Shown here: positions 1-6,916 of the stretch, piece after piece
Position numbering within the stretch: position 1 is the stretch's first letter
Layout of the letters: each line of letters begins with the position of its first letter
Assembly: GCA_964570895.1 (NCBI GenBank)
Contig: CAZMZD010000003.1
Location: 1 to 64,000 of the forward strand
Reading direction: 5' to 3'
Length of the DNA stretch: 64,000 nt
DNA from: RGIG1918 sp964570895
GTDB lineage: Bacteria; Cyanobacteriota; Vampirovibrionia; Gastranaerophilales; Gastranaerophilaceae
Made by a program: the position numbers and the translations under genes
The notes under the pieces: model-generated
Databases searched by the model: none
Seen by the model: only the letters and a program-made list of their open reading frames with translations
Told to the model about the DNA's origin: nothing

Positions 1-2
1 AC

Positions 3-104
3 GGCTATTGCCAAGATACAGAGGATTGCCCGCTAAAAGTGCAAATGAGCCTTGAACTTGGCGATATTGAAGAAGTAAAATCTACGGTTAGGTCTTACCT
101 ATGA
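3..104 (+). CDS. C-terminal fragment of a phage protein (5' end outside window)
   Basis: The frame is open from the left edge to a TGA and encodes 33 residues with two Cys (GYCQDTEDCPL...). Its stop overlaps the ATG of the next small ORF as ATGA, which is usual for tightly packed phage genes. I do not recognise a family from this fragment. Its place just before a DUF1353 protein, a holin-like protein and an endolysin suggests a late phage structural or tail-associated protein. Function is unknown. Confidence 0.45.
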   Translation, partial: GYCQDTEDCPLKVQMSLELGDIEEVKSTVRSYL

Positions 105-172
105 TTGCATTTAAGATAGCAATGAAAATGGGGCTTGAGAGCTTTGGAATATATTTTTTATGGAGTTTCTAA
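101..172 (+). CDS. Possible 23-aa phage micro-protein
   Basis: A very short ORF starts at the ATGA overlap with the previous gene and ends two bases before the next start. The peptide is hydrophobic with two Lys (MIAFKIAMKMGLESFGIYFL...), so it could be a single membrane segment. The coupling to both neighbours is the only support. It may simply be a translational bridge between two phage genes. Confidence 0.3.
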   Translation: MIAFKIAMKMGLESFGIYFLWSF

Positions 173-173
173 A

Positions 174-659
174 ATGTTGGAAGAGAAAAAAGAGTACGTC
201 ATAAACGGGCGCAAGGGGTTGGAAATACGCTTATATAACGAATTCCCCGAGGATATTTTACTTGATAAGAGCCTTGTAGGGCTTGAAGGTGAGGAATTAA
301 AAAAAGCGCTTAAAAAGCCTTTTTATTTAAGCAAAAATTTAACAGTTCAAATTGATTACAAGGGCGACACAGAGCTTTTTACAATCCCTAAAGGTTACGA
401 TTGGAACGGCGCGAATGTTCCGCCATTTTGCTGGCTTTTGATTGGACAACAAAAAGAGCCAAGGTTCAAACTCGCAAGTTGTGTGCATGACTATATTTGC
501 GAAAATAAAGACGTGATTGGTTATGACAGATACCTATCTACGCTTATTTTTGAAGCGCTTTGTGAACACTTTGGAAGATTTAACGCGGTTAAAAGATGGG
601 CGATGTTTCATTCAGTTGATAATTTTCAAAAGCTACAGGGGTGGAAGCCCAAGGGGTAA
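174..659 (+). CDS. DUF1353-family phage protein
   Basis: A 161-residue protein starting at the ATG at 174, which has GGAG eight bases upstream; an upstream in-frame TTG at 135 has no such site. The central part, with FTIPKGYDWNGANVPPFCW, then ASCVHDYIC, then a C-terminal helix RWAMFHSVDNF, follows the DUF1353 pattern: a beta-strand with a D-x-x-S/N-V-P-like turn, a conserved H-D, and a C-terminal amphipathic helix. DUF1353 proteins are common in tailed phages, typically near tail or lysis genes. Their biochemical role is not established. The downstream holin-like and endolysin genes fit a phage late-gene end. Confidence 0.7.
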   Translation: MLEEKKEYVINGRKGLEIRLYNEFPEDILLDKSLVGLEGEELKKALKKPFYLSKNLTVQIDYKGDTELFTIPKGYDWNGANVPPFCWLLIGQQKEPRFKLASCVHDYICENKDVIGYDRYLSTLIFEALCEHFGRFNAVKRWAMFHSVDNFQKLQGWKPKG

Positions 660-664
660 GGAGC

Positions 665-785
665 GGATTTTCGGTAGGGCGAATACGAAGTGTAGCCCGT
701 AAGAGCAAATAGCTCTATGGAGTGGAAAAATCTTTAACTAAAGATTTTGAAACGGAATACTAGAGCTATGCGTACCCGAAAATCC
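665..785 (+). repeat. Nested palindromic element, family C, copy 1
   Basis: The element is bounded by the perfect 10-bp inverted repeat GGATTTTCGG / CCGAAAATCC. Inside are a second pair (TAGCTCTA / TAGAGCTA) and an inner hairpin (AAAATCTTT aact AAAGATTTT). A related copy lies at 56310-56477 with the same outer and inner pairs but a different inner loop and an extra ~47 bp. Here it separates the DUF1353 gene from the holin-like gene inside a phage module. It is followed by GCGGATTT, which also follows or starts other copies. Confidence 0.75.
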
Positions 786-813
786 AAGAGAGCGGATTTA
801 AGGAAGGGAAACA

Positions 814-1071
814 ATGCAATTAAGTTATGAATTACTCGGAATATTATTAACAGTTGTGATACAGGGGTTATATGTGGCGTACAAAATTGGTCGGCTAGAA
901 GAAAAACTTGTTAACCTTGAGAAAAAGCAAGATAAACATAATGAAGTTATCGAGCGAACTAGGCGCAATGAAATCGATATTGAAGTTATCAAAGAGCAAA
1001 TTAAGGTTGAAAATCATAGGATAGAAGATTTAGAAGGGGTGCAGCATGAATGTATCAAACGAAGGGATTAA
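814..1071 (+). CDS. Holin-like or lysis-accessory phage protein (one TM segment plus coiled coil)
   Basis: An 85-residue protein with one N-terminal hydrophobic segment at about residues 6-24 (ELLGILLTVVIQGLYVAY), followed by a heptad-rich, charged coiled coil at about 26-75 (RLEEKLVNLEKKQDKHNEVI). RBS AAGGAAGGG lies just upstream. Its stop overlaps the start of the endolysin by 26 bp. This layout, a short membrane anchor plus coiled coil directly before a lysozyme, resembles XhlA-like haemolysin or holin-accessory proteins of phages. Sequence identity to a named family is not certain. Confidence 0.55.
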   Translation: MQLSYELLGILLTVVIQGLYVAYKIGRLEEKLVNLEKKQDKHNEVIERTRRNEIDIEVIKEQIKVENHRIEDLEGVQHECIKRRD

Positions 1072-1519
1072 CTTTATTAAAAATAAAGAGGGTTTGAGAT
1101 TAGAGGCTTACAGGTGTTCTTCAAATGTTTTAACGATTGGCTACGGGCACACAGGGGGTGTTAGCCCTAACATGAAAATTACGAAAGAAGAAGCTGAAAG
1201 ATTGTTTAAAATTGATTTATTGGTTCACGAAAACAATGTTAATAAACTTGTGAAAGTTCAGCTGGCACAAGGTCAATTTGACGCACTCGTTTCACTTGAA
1301 TATAACATTGGGTACGGAAATTTCAAAAGTTCAAGCATATTGCGGTTAGTGAATGAAAGAAAGTTTAAAGAAGCTTGTACGCGTTTCTTGTTTGAAAACA
1401 AAAACGCAAAAACACCTGAAGAAAAATATAAAGGTTGTTGGGTTTTCAATAATCAGAAAAAAGTTGTTCAAGGGCTTGTGAACCGCCGTAAAGAAGAACA
1501 AAAAATGTTTGCTGAGTAA
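1046..1519 (+). CDS. Phage endolysin, GH24 lysozyme
   Basis: A 157-residue muramidase of the T4/P21 type that cuts the glycan strand of peptidoglycan at lysis. The signature KNKEGLRLEAYRCSSNVLTI-GYGHT is at residues 12-36. Catalytic Glu is E15. The second active-site position, Asp20 in T4, is Cys24 here, with T4-like spacing (E15 +9 = C24, C24 +6 = T30). The C-terminal LVNRRKEEQKMF matches the family's 'NRRxxE' helix. There is no signal-arrest-release segment, so it probably depends on the upstream membrane protein for export. It overlaps that gene by 26 bp. It is the last phage gene seen; a terminator follows. Confidence 0.9.
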   Translation: MNVSNEGINFIKNKEGLRLEAYRCSSNVLTIGYGHTGGVSPNMKITKEEAERLFKIDLLVHENNVNKLVKVQLAQGQFDALVSLEYNIGYGNFKSSSILRLVNERKFKEACTRFLFENKNAKTPEEKYKGCWVFNNQKKVVQGLVNRRKEEQKMFAE

Positions 1520-1549
1520 GGTTTTTCTTTTTTTGTGGAAAAAATTTAA

Positions 1550-1581
1550 CCCGACTTTGAAAAATTAAGGTCGGTTTTTTT
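1550..1581 (+). terminator. Rho-independent terminator of the lysis genes
   Basis: A GC-containing stem (CCGACTT / AAGGTCGG with one bulged base) is followed by seven T, 30 bp after the endolysin stop. It separates the phage module from the convergent toxin-antitoxin pair. Confidence 0.7.
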
Positions 1582-1595
1582 GTTTGTTTTAAAAA

Positions 1596-1889
1596 TTATC
1601 CTTGCATTAAGTTGTCATAATCGAGATTGTGCGAACGAGCGTATTGAATAAATTCCTTTTCTTTTTCAGATACTCTTATTTGAAATTTAAGGACAACGCC
1701 GTTTGTCGGTTTTCTTCCGGCACCCTTGCGTTTTCCGCCACGTCCGTATGTTTCTTTGTAATATTTTTCGCCACTTTCTTCTTCCCATTCTTCGCGAGTA
1801 ATCACTGTATATTCAGGTTTCATTTCCTCGGGATAAATTCCCTTGACATAACCATCATTATCTTTTACATAAATTAAATTTTTAGTCAT
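1596..1889 (-). CDS. Putative antitoxin paired with a HigB/RelE-type toxin
   Basis: A 97-residue protein encoded 9 bp downstream of the toxin gene, with a strong RBS (AGGGGG). The N-terminal half is acidic (EEWEEESGEKYY). Then comes a basic, Gly-rich GGKRKGAGRKP stretch (residues ~51-61), like an AT-hook-type linker. The C-terminus, VVLKFQIRVSEKEKEFIQYA, has the beta-strand plus helix pattern of ribbon-helix-helix or CopG-like DNA-binding proteins. It lacks the XRE helix-turn-helix normally found in HigA. By position it should neutralise the toxin and autorepress the pair. The domain call is inference from pattern only. Confidence 0.6.
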   Translation of the reverse strand: MTKNLIYVKDNDGYVKGIYPEEMKPEYTVITREEWEEESGEKYYKETYGRGGKRKGAGRKPTNGVVLKFQIRVSEKEKEFIQYARSHNLDYDNLMQG

Positions 1890-1898
1890 AAGACCCCC

Positions 1899-2198
1899 TT
1901 ATTTTAAATTTTTAATACGTTTTCTTGCTGCTTTCTTTGCCCATTCCGGAGTTTTGTTCGTTGTTTTGATAAAAATTGTCACAACGATTATCAACATTCC
2001 ATCTTGATATGTATATAATGAGCGCAAATTTGAAGTTCTAATTTCGTACATATCAGCTTCAATTTTTTTAGTTGAAACTCTTTCAAGCCCTTCATTTTCG
2101 ATTAAATCATAATCATCTTTTAACAACTGTTGCTGTTCTGATGTTAAATTTTTAAACTCATGTTCTGCTTGTTTGATTTTTTCAACTTTGTATTTCAT
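1899..2198 (-). CDS. RelE/HigB-family toxin (phage Gp49-like)
   Basis: About 99 residues from the ATG at 2198, which has AAGGA ten bases upstream; a TTG nine bases further up is in frame but less well placed. The core YEIRTSNLRSLYTYQDGMLI followed by FIKTTNKTPEWAKKAARKRI matches the Gp49-like HigB fold, which has 'YELR....RI.Y....' and a C-terminal KKxxKTPxxEIxxAxxR helix. Family members are ribosome-dependent mRNA endonucleases. The toxin gene comes first and the antitoxin second, as in HigBA. The location next to a phage end fits mobile or stabilising cargo. Confidence 0.8.
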   Translation of the reverse strand: MKYKVEKIKQAEHEFKNLTSEQQQLLKDDYDLIENEGLERVSTKKIEADMYEIRTSNLRSLYTYQDGMLIIVVTIFIKTTNKTPEWAKKAARKRIKNLK

Positions 2199-2690
2199 TC
2201 TGTGCAATTCCTTATATTACTTATTATAACATAGTTTTAGATTTTGTCGACATATTCAAATAAAATTATTTAAAATTGTTAATAAATTTTTAAATTTTTT
2301 GGTGCTTTTTCAAAGATTTTTACTCAATAGAGCTATTTGCTCTTACGAGTTGCACTTTACAAAAATGAGCTGTCTTGAATTTTCTTAATCACTCAAGCCT
2401 GTCATCACTTCGCTATCGCTGTCGTAATTGCGGCTTTCGCTTTACAGGGCTTCGCCTGTCAGAAAATCCGCTTTTGGCGTTGCCAACGCTTCTGCTTTTA
2501 CACGTTTTGCTCACTTTCATTCTTCCAAAAATTGCCTTTCGTTTTTCAGTTATCAAGACCGATTGAAATATATCGGTCATTTTCTTATGCTACGAATTTT
2601 AGTGTTTTTAACTCTTGAATAAACTCTCGGTTTATTAATTTTTTTAGATTATAAATAATTTTTTGCAGTTCTGACTTAGGTAAGTCAAGT
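2199..2690. repeat. Gene-free repeat region upstream of the toxin
   Basis: No convincing gene. The first ~120 bp is AT-rich and probably carries the toxin promoter on the minus strand. Positions 2333-2350 hold part of repeat C in reverse (AGAGCTATTTGCTCTTACGAG). Positions 2370-2440 are the reverse complement of a module also found at 56509-56579, with only a few mismatches. Short hairpins such as CAGGGCTTCGCCTG and TGGCGTTGCCAACGC follow. The short open frames here run through repeats and change with them, so I do not treat them as genes. Confidence 0.6.
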
Positions 2691-3053
2691 GCTCCATTTT
2701 AAAAGACGCTTTAGGCGTCTTTTTTAGTGCTTAATTTTTTGGTGTACAAATACAGTTTATGCGATTAAAAATGTAGCGCTCGCCTCGGCAAGCCTCTTAT
2801 CCTTTGGATATTAACTGCCCGTAATCGCTTCCGCTCAACGGTCAGTTGAATCCCGCTCCATTTTAAAAGACGCTTTAGGCGTCTTTTTTAGTGCTTAATT
2901 TTTTGGTGTACAAATACAGTTTATGCGATTAAAAATGTAGCGCTCGCCTCGGCAAGCCTCTTATCCTTTGGATATTAACTGCCCGTAATCGCTTCCGCTC
3001 AACGGTCAGTTGAATCCCACTCCATTTTAAAAGACGCTTCAGGCGTCTTTTTT
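2691..3053 (+). repeat. 164-bp tandem repeat, two full units plus partial third, each carrying a terminator
   Basis: Units start at 2691, 2855 and 3019, a period of exactly 164 bp; the third stops after about 35 bp. Units one and two are essentially identical. Each unit begins with GCTCCATTTT and a strong hairpin AAAAGACGC-tttag-GCGTCTTTT with a T tail (2701-2725, 2865-2889, 3029-3053). The rest has small hairpins (ATCC-ttt-GGAT, CAAC-ggtca-GTTG) and a GC-richer ~90-nt block just ahead of the next terminator. This could be a tandemly duplicated small-RNA cassette. The terminators are symmetrical, so the third also suits the minus-strand gene that follows. Confidence 0.8.
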
Positions 3054-3072
3054 AATGTTATTTTTTTAGTAC

Positions 3073-3414
3073 TTAATTTTGCTCATTTCCTTTTCTTTTC
3101 ACTTTTCTTGAGCTCGCAACCCTTGTTTCAAATTGACTTACTAAATCCAAAAGTTCAGGTGTTAAAATACTATACTCATCAAGAATATCTTTATTACTTA
3201 CAGCTTTCATAAATTCATTTTGGAGCATTTCATAGCCCATGCTATTTTCTTTTAAATCTCTTTTTTGAATTTGAATTTTTAAAATCCTAAACAACACATC
3301 AACTTTTAAATTATCTATTAAATAAAATTTGTTGAAATAAAAAAATTTGAAGAAACGTTTGCCGTAATTTTTCCCTTCGTTGATGCCCATTTTGAGTAGC
3401 TCTATTATTTCCAT
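3073..3414 (-). CDS. Hypothetical protein, 113 aa
   Basis: I do not recognise this protein. It has a good RBS (AAGGA, eight bases before the ATG at 3414) and ends just before a bidirectional terminator. The N-terminal half is basic and aromatic (KRFFKFFYFNKFYLIDNLKV). The middle is a charged helix (FRILKIQIQKRDLKENS). The C-terminal third, MLQNEFMKAVSNKDILDEYS followed by LTPELLDLV, looks helical. It may belong to the phage or accessory segment. No membrane segment or catalytic motif is visible. Confidence 0.5.
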   Translation of the reverse strand: MEIIELLKMGINEGKNYGKRFFKFFYFNKFYLIDNLKVDVLFRILKIQIQKRDLKENSMGYEMLQNEFMKAVSNKDILDEYSILTPELLDLVSQFETRVASSRKVKRKGNEQN

Positions 3415-4225
3415 TATAATATCCTTTTCCCTTAGGTATTTTGAATATTATACTAAAACCCTAAAAACAAAAGTTAATATATATACCGAGGTTAAACTTT
3501 TACAAAAGTTAACATGCGAGCGAAGGTTTTTCTTTAGCGCGACTGCACTAGATTTAAACGAGCGGATTTTCGGTAGGGCGGAGCGAAGTGCAAAACGTCA
3601 TGCTGAACTAGTTTCAGCATCTGACCGATTAACGCAACATGACATTAATTTTGTTTATTTCATTTTTGCTAAAGCACCACCTTGCCTCTAATGCTCACGT
3701 GTTCGCAAAGAGTCAAGGAGTTCTCTCTTTTTCACTTCAAACGCCGTAAGGGAAAGTAAGAACCCCTTAGTTCTTACGCGAGCTTGCGAGTGTTAGAAAT
3801 AAGGTGATACCTTTGGTAAAAACGAAACAAAAAGAAAGAAACATGGGCTCTTGTTTAGTTCCTGCCATTTTTCAAATTTTTATCTCAGAAATCGCAGTCG
3901 AGCTTTTGCGAAAAGCTATTTAACAAAAACACGTTTTACTCTTTGTGATTTAAGCCGTGAGCACAAAACCTCTCCGCAATTTCTGTTTGGTGACAAAAAT
4001 TTAAAAAATTAAATTTACTCAATCTGCTATCCTAAAAAATCCAAGACAGCGGACGACAGTCCAGCGAACGCTACGAGGGCAAAGGTTGCTTTAGTCGTTT
4101 GCGAGCATTAGTGAGCAATTACGGGTAGACAAAACATCCTTATCCAAAATACGCAAATGATATCAAACTGTCTTGCACCCGCATTTGACGCACGTTTATT
4201 TTATAATTAAAATGAGTCACAATGG
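3415..4225. repeat. Gene-free mosaic of palindromic repeats
   Basis: No gene is supported. The order is: a ~33-bp block at 3517-3549 shared almost exactly with 22532-22564; a half of repeat C (GCGGATTTTCGGTAGGGCGG, from about 3553); a 'CATGCTGAA...TTCAGCATC' hairpin (3599-3632); a large imperfect palindrome with loop CAAACGCCG (about 3665-3830); the ~145-bp element A (3867-4010); and a GGACGACAGTCCAGCGAAC module (about 4050-4075) that recurs reversed near 23060. The same module order appears near 22.5-23.0 and 60.6-61.0 kb. Confidence 0.7.
3867..4010 (+). repeat. Element A, copy 1 (TIR-bounded long palindrome)
   Basis: It begins with ATTTTTCAAATTTTTATC and ends with a slightly decayed inverted copy (GACAAAAATTTAAAAAAT). 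The interior AGAAATCGCAGTCGAGCTTT pairs imperfectly with the rightward CTCTCCGCAATTTC. It is closely similar to the copies at 22859-23001 and 60832-60976. There is no coding potential. Confidence 0.8.
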
Positions 4226-5034
4226 GTGTCGAAGATGGAAAAACTTTTGCCTAAAATCTTTTTAATAATTGGAATTCTGCTAGCTTTTTATAGCTTTTTT
4301 ATTGAGCCAAATAAACTTGGAGTTACCAATTATACTATTCAAGATAAAGAGTTGGCCGGAATTAAAATTGTTTTTGCGAGCGATTTTCATATCAAACCTA
4401 ATCAGCAAAAACGATTGGAGCGGATTGTGAATACAATTAATGTGCAAAATCCGGATTTGGTTGTGTCTGTGGGTGACTATGTTTCCGGTCATACGCAAAA
4501 ATCAACAATGCAACCAAAGAAAATAGCGGAAGAATTAAGCAAGGTTGGAGCGAAATACGGATTTTACACAACATTAGGCAACCATGATGGTTGGTATGAT
4601 AGACGGTCTATTCAAGAAGCTCTCGAGGCAAAAACATAAAAGTTCTAAACAACGAGAGTGTGAAATTAAATGTGAGAGGGAAGGAAATTTATATTGCCGG
4701 TGTTGAAGATAAAATGACGGCTTCTCCTGATGTATATGAGGCTTTAGAAAATGCGAAATCGCCAACCATATTTTTAACTCACACGCCGGATGTTTTTCCT
4801 AAAGTTCCAAGCCGTATTAATCTAACGCTTGCTGGGCACACGCACGGCGGTCAAGTGATATTGCCGGTTTTGGGCGCTTTGGTTGTTCCTTCTGAATATG
4901 GTGATAAATACTTGGCAGGCTTTATTGAAGAAAAAGGAAAAAGGTTGATTGTAAGCCGCGGAATAGGGGTTAGCGTTTTGCCAATTCGCTTTAATTGCCC
5001 TCCGGAAATTGTGGTTATAGAATTTGCGAATTAG
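4226..5034 (+). pseudogene. YkuE-like metallophosphoesterase, split by a one-base frameshift
   Basis: Two adjacent frames together make one calcineurin-like phosphoesterase of about 270 residues. The first has an N-terminal membrane anchor (IFLIIGILLAFYSFF) and motifs ASDFHI, GDYV and GNHDGW. The second has LTHTPD and GHTHGGQ, completing the di-metal site. The first frame ends at 4639 in GCA AAA ACA TAA. Adding one A to the A-run at about 4630-4634 restores AK-NIKVLNNESVKLNV and joins the frames. Relatives (YkuE, LpxG-like) hydrolyse phospholipid or UDP-sugar diphosphates at the membrane. The start could be GTG 4226 or ATG 4235. It is either a true pseudogene, a homopolymer sequencing error, or slippage. 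Confidence 0.8.
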
Positions 5035-5146
5035 AATTTGCAATAGTTAGATTTTGCTAAAAGCTAAGAGCAATAAAAATTCTATTATATGGTTAATCAA
5101 ACATTAAAACGTCGAATTATTTATATTGACCAACTTATAAACAAAC

Positions 5147-5731
5147 TCACAGTTTGTCATATTCTCTTTTTATTTCTTGAATATCTTGCCACATAAGCCA
5201 TTTGGGGCTGCCTTTTTCTCTCGAGTCGTTCCTTAAAAGGTATGAAGGGTGGAAAATCGGCATTAATTTTGCGCCGTGAACAATATCTCCGCCTTGAAAC
5301 CATTTGCCCCGAACTTTGGTTATTCCGCCGATATTGGGCAAAATGGACTGCACTGCGACATTTCCGCACAGCAAAATGATTTTGGGTTTTATGATATCAA
5401 TTTGCGCTTTTAAATATTCAAAACAAGCCTCTTTCTCTTCCGGCAATGGGTTGCGATTTTCAGGCGGGCGGCATTTTATTGTGTTGCAAATATAAACGTG
5501 CTTTTCCCTTGCAAGCCCAACCGAGGCAAAAATTTTATCCAAAAGCTGCCCCGCCTTTCCCACAAAAGGTTTTCCTTGCTTATCTTCATAAAACCCTGGG
5601 GCTTCGCCTATCAGCATTAGTTTAGGGTTTGCCAAGCCATCGTCAAAAACAACATTTGTTCTTGTCTTGCTCAAAGGGCATTTTTCGCACATCAGGCACT
5701 TTTTTCTGATTTTTTCCAATTCATTTTGCAT
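5147..5731 (-). CDS. Uracil-DNA glycosylase, family 4 (Fe-S)
   Basis: A 194-residue enzyme that removes uracil from DNA to start base-excision repair. Motif A GEAPGFYEDKQGKPFVG is at residues 42-58 and the C-terminal motif HPSYLLRN is present. Four Cys fit the [4Fe-4S] ligands of this family: C12 and C15 near the N-terminus, and C87 and C103 with the usual 16-residue spacing. A frequent mis-annotation is 'DNA polymerase bacteriophage-type'. A TACAAT hexamer lies nine bases before the ATG, so the leader is very short or absent. It is convergent with the broken phosphoesterase. Confidence 0.93.
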   Translation of the reverse strand: MQNELEKIRKKCLMCEKCPLSKTRTNVVFDDGLANPKLMLIGEAPGFYEDKQGKPFVGKAGQLLDKIFASVGLAREKHVYICNTIKCRPPENRNPLPEEKEACFEYLKAQIDIIKPKIILLCGNVAVQSILPNIGGITKVRGKWFQGGDIVHGAKLMPIFHPSYLLRNDSREKGSPKWLMWQDIQEIKREYDKL

Positions 5732-6163
5732 AATTTAGGAATTGTAGCACTTAATTTTTTTGAAGTAAATCCGGTCTATAATTGCTTTTCTCACACCTTG
5801 CCAAAATTGATAAGTTTTCTTTTTGAATTTCGTATCATTCAAAGGCATTATACCAAAAGTTGATGAAGTTAATTTAAGGCTTGATTGAATTCCTCAAATC
5901 TTGAAATGTGGTCGTCAATCTATTCTAAATCAAGAAATTACCGACGGACCAACAAAAGGTTGGCGAAAAATAAAAATTTTGATTCAGTAAAATCTCTTTT
6001 GCCAACTTTAGAGAAAGAAAAAGAAAATACATATATTAAAGAGTGTAATTTTGCAAAATCGAACGGGAAGAAAAACCGCAAAAGCAAAAAAAGTTTGATT
6101 TAGCAAATAAATATTAACAACTTCCATTTAGTTTAAAAATGTGCTAATATGTAAAATATAATT
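5732..6163. other. Intergenic region between the glycosylase and the AbiE pair
   Basis: The region holds the minus-strand glycosylase promoter near 5741-5746 and, at its right end, AT-rich sequence with TAATAT and TATAAT just upstream of the AbiEi start. A Lys- and Asn-rich open frame of 72 codons at 5885-6103 has no recognisable motif and no clear RBS, so I leave it uncalled. It may be debris of a decayed accessory gene. Confidence 0.4.
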
Positions 6164-6916
6164 ATGCAAAACAAGATAAAACTGAACCAAATATTGCAAA
6201 AAATACCACATGGGACTGTGGTAACTTCCTTATGGTTAGAAAAACAAGGTGTATCTAGGAGCCTTCGTAGCGCTTACAAGAAAAACGGGTGGTTAAAATC
6301 TTTTGGTAATGGCGCTTATTTAAAACTTAATGATAATATAGAGTTAGATGGTTCTGTATATGCCTTGCAACAACAATTAGATCTGTCTTTTCACTTGGGT
6401 GGAGTTTCTGCATTAGCTAAATTAGGTATAAATCATAATATTGCATTTAATAGAAAAACATACATATATGGCTATAGGGCAGAAAAAGTTCCTAGCTGGT
6501 TTAAAGAGAATTATAGCGAAGATATTGAAATAGTTAAGACAGAATTTTTACCCAAAGAATTAGGTTTGTTAGATTTTAATAACAAAGATTTCTCCATAAA
6601 AATTTCTTCCCAAGAAAGAGCAATATTAGAAATGCTGTATTTAGCTCCGGATAAAAATAGCATAAGAGAAATTTATCAATTAATAGAAACAATGTCTGTG
6701 TTAAAACCAAAGTTACTTCAAGAATTGTTAGAAAATTGTTCAAACATCAAGGTAAAAAGAGTGTTTTTATATTTAGCAAATAAATTAAATTATCCCTGGT
6801 TTAAAAAATTAGACATTTCTAAAATTGATTTGGGCAGGGGAAAACGAACTATCGAAAAAGGTGGCAAATTAGACAAAAAGTACAATATTATTGTTGGAAA
6901 TATTGAGGAAATATGA
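6164..6916 (+). CDS. abiEi: Type IV toxin-antitoxin antitoxin, AbiEi family
   Basis: A 250-residue protein. The N-terminal winged helix (about residues 1-60) has the family's start, ILQKIPHGTVVTSLWLEKQG then SLRSAYKKNGWLKSFGNGAY. The middle domain contains GGVSALAKLGI and the SIKISSQERAILEMLYL helix, both typical of AbiEi. The antitoxin represses the operon and counteracts the AbiEii nucleotidyltransferase without direct binding, which is the definition of type IV. It overlaps the toxin start by ATGA, so the two are translationally coupled. The pair is a phage abortive-infection module. Confidence 0.88.
   Translation: MQNKIKLNQILQKIPHGTVVTSLWLEKQGVSRSLRSAYKKNGWLKSFGNGAYLKLNDNIELDGSVYALQQQLDLSFHLGGVSALAKLGINHNIAFNRKTYIYGYRAEKVPSWFKENYSEDIEIVKTEFLPKELGLLDFNNKDFSIKISSQERAILEMLYLAPDKNSIREIYQLIETMSVLKPKLLQELLENCSNIKVKRVFLYLANKLNYPWFKKLDISKIDLGRGKRTIEKGGKLDKKYNIIVGNIEEI

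Noticed and set aside
2375..2622. Two overlapping ~60-codon frames
   Set aside because: They are translations of repeat modules that recur in reverse at 56.5 kb; no RBS or motif.
2695..2860. tRNA or tRNA 3'-end attachment site in the 164-bp repeat
   Set aside because: GTTGAATCCCGCTCC resembles a T-arm end, but no matching 5' acceptor or cloverleaf can be formed.
2691..3053. CRISPR array
   Set aside because: Units of 164 bp are identical throughout; there is no repeat-spacer alternation.
3380..3691. 103-codon frame
   Set aside because: It starts inside the opposite-strand orphan gene's start and passes through shared repeat blocks.
4630..4640. Programmed ribosomal frameshift in the phosphoesterase
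   Set aside because: The short A-run could slip, but there is no downstream pseudoknot or Shine-Dalgarno stimulator, and such genes are not known to be recoded.
5885..6103. 72-codon Lys/Asn-rich frame
   Set aside because: No RBS, no motif, AT-driven composition; at most debris of a decayed gene.
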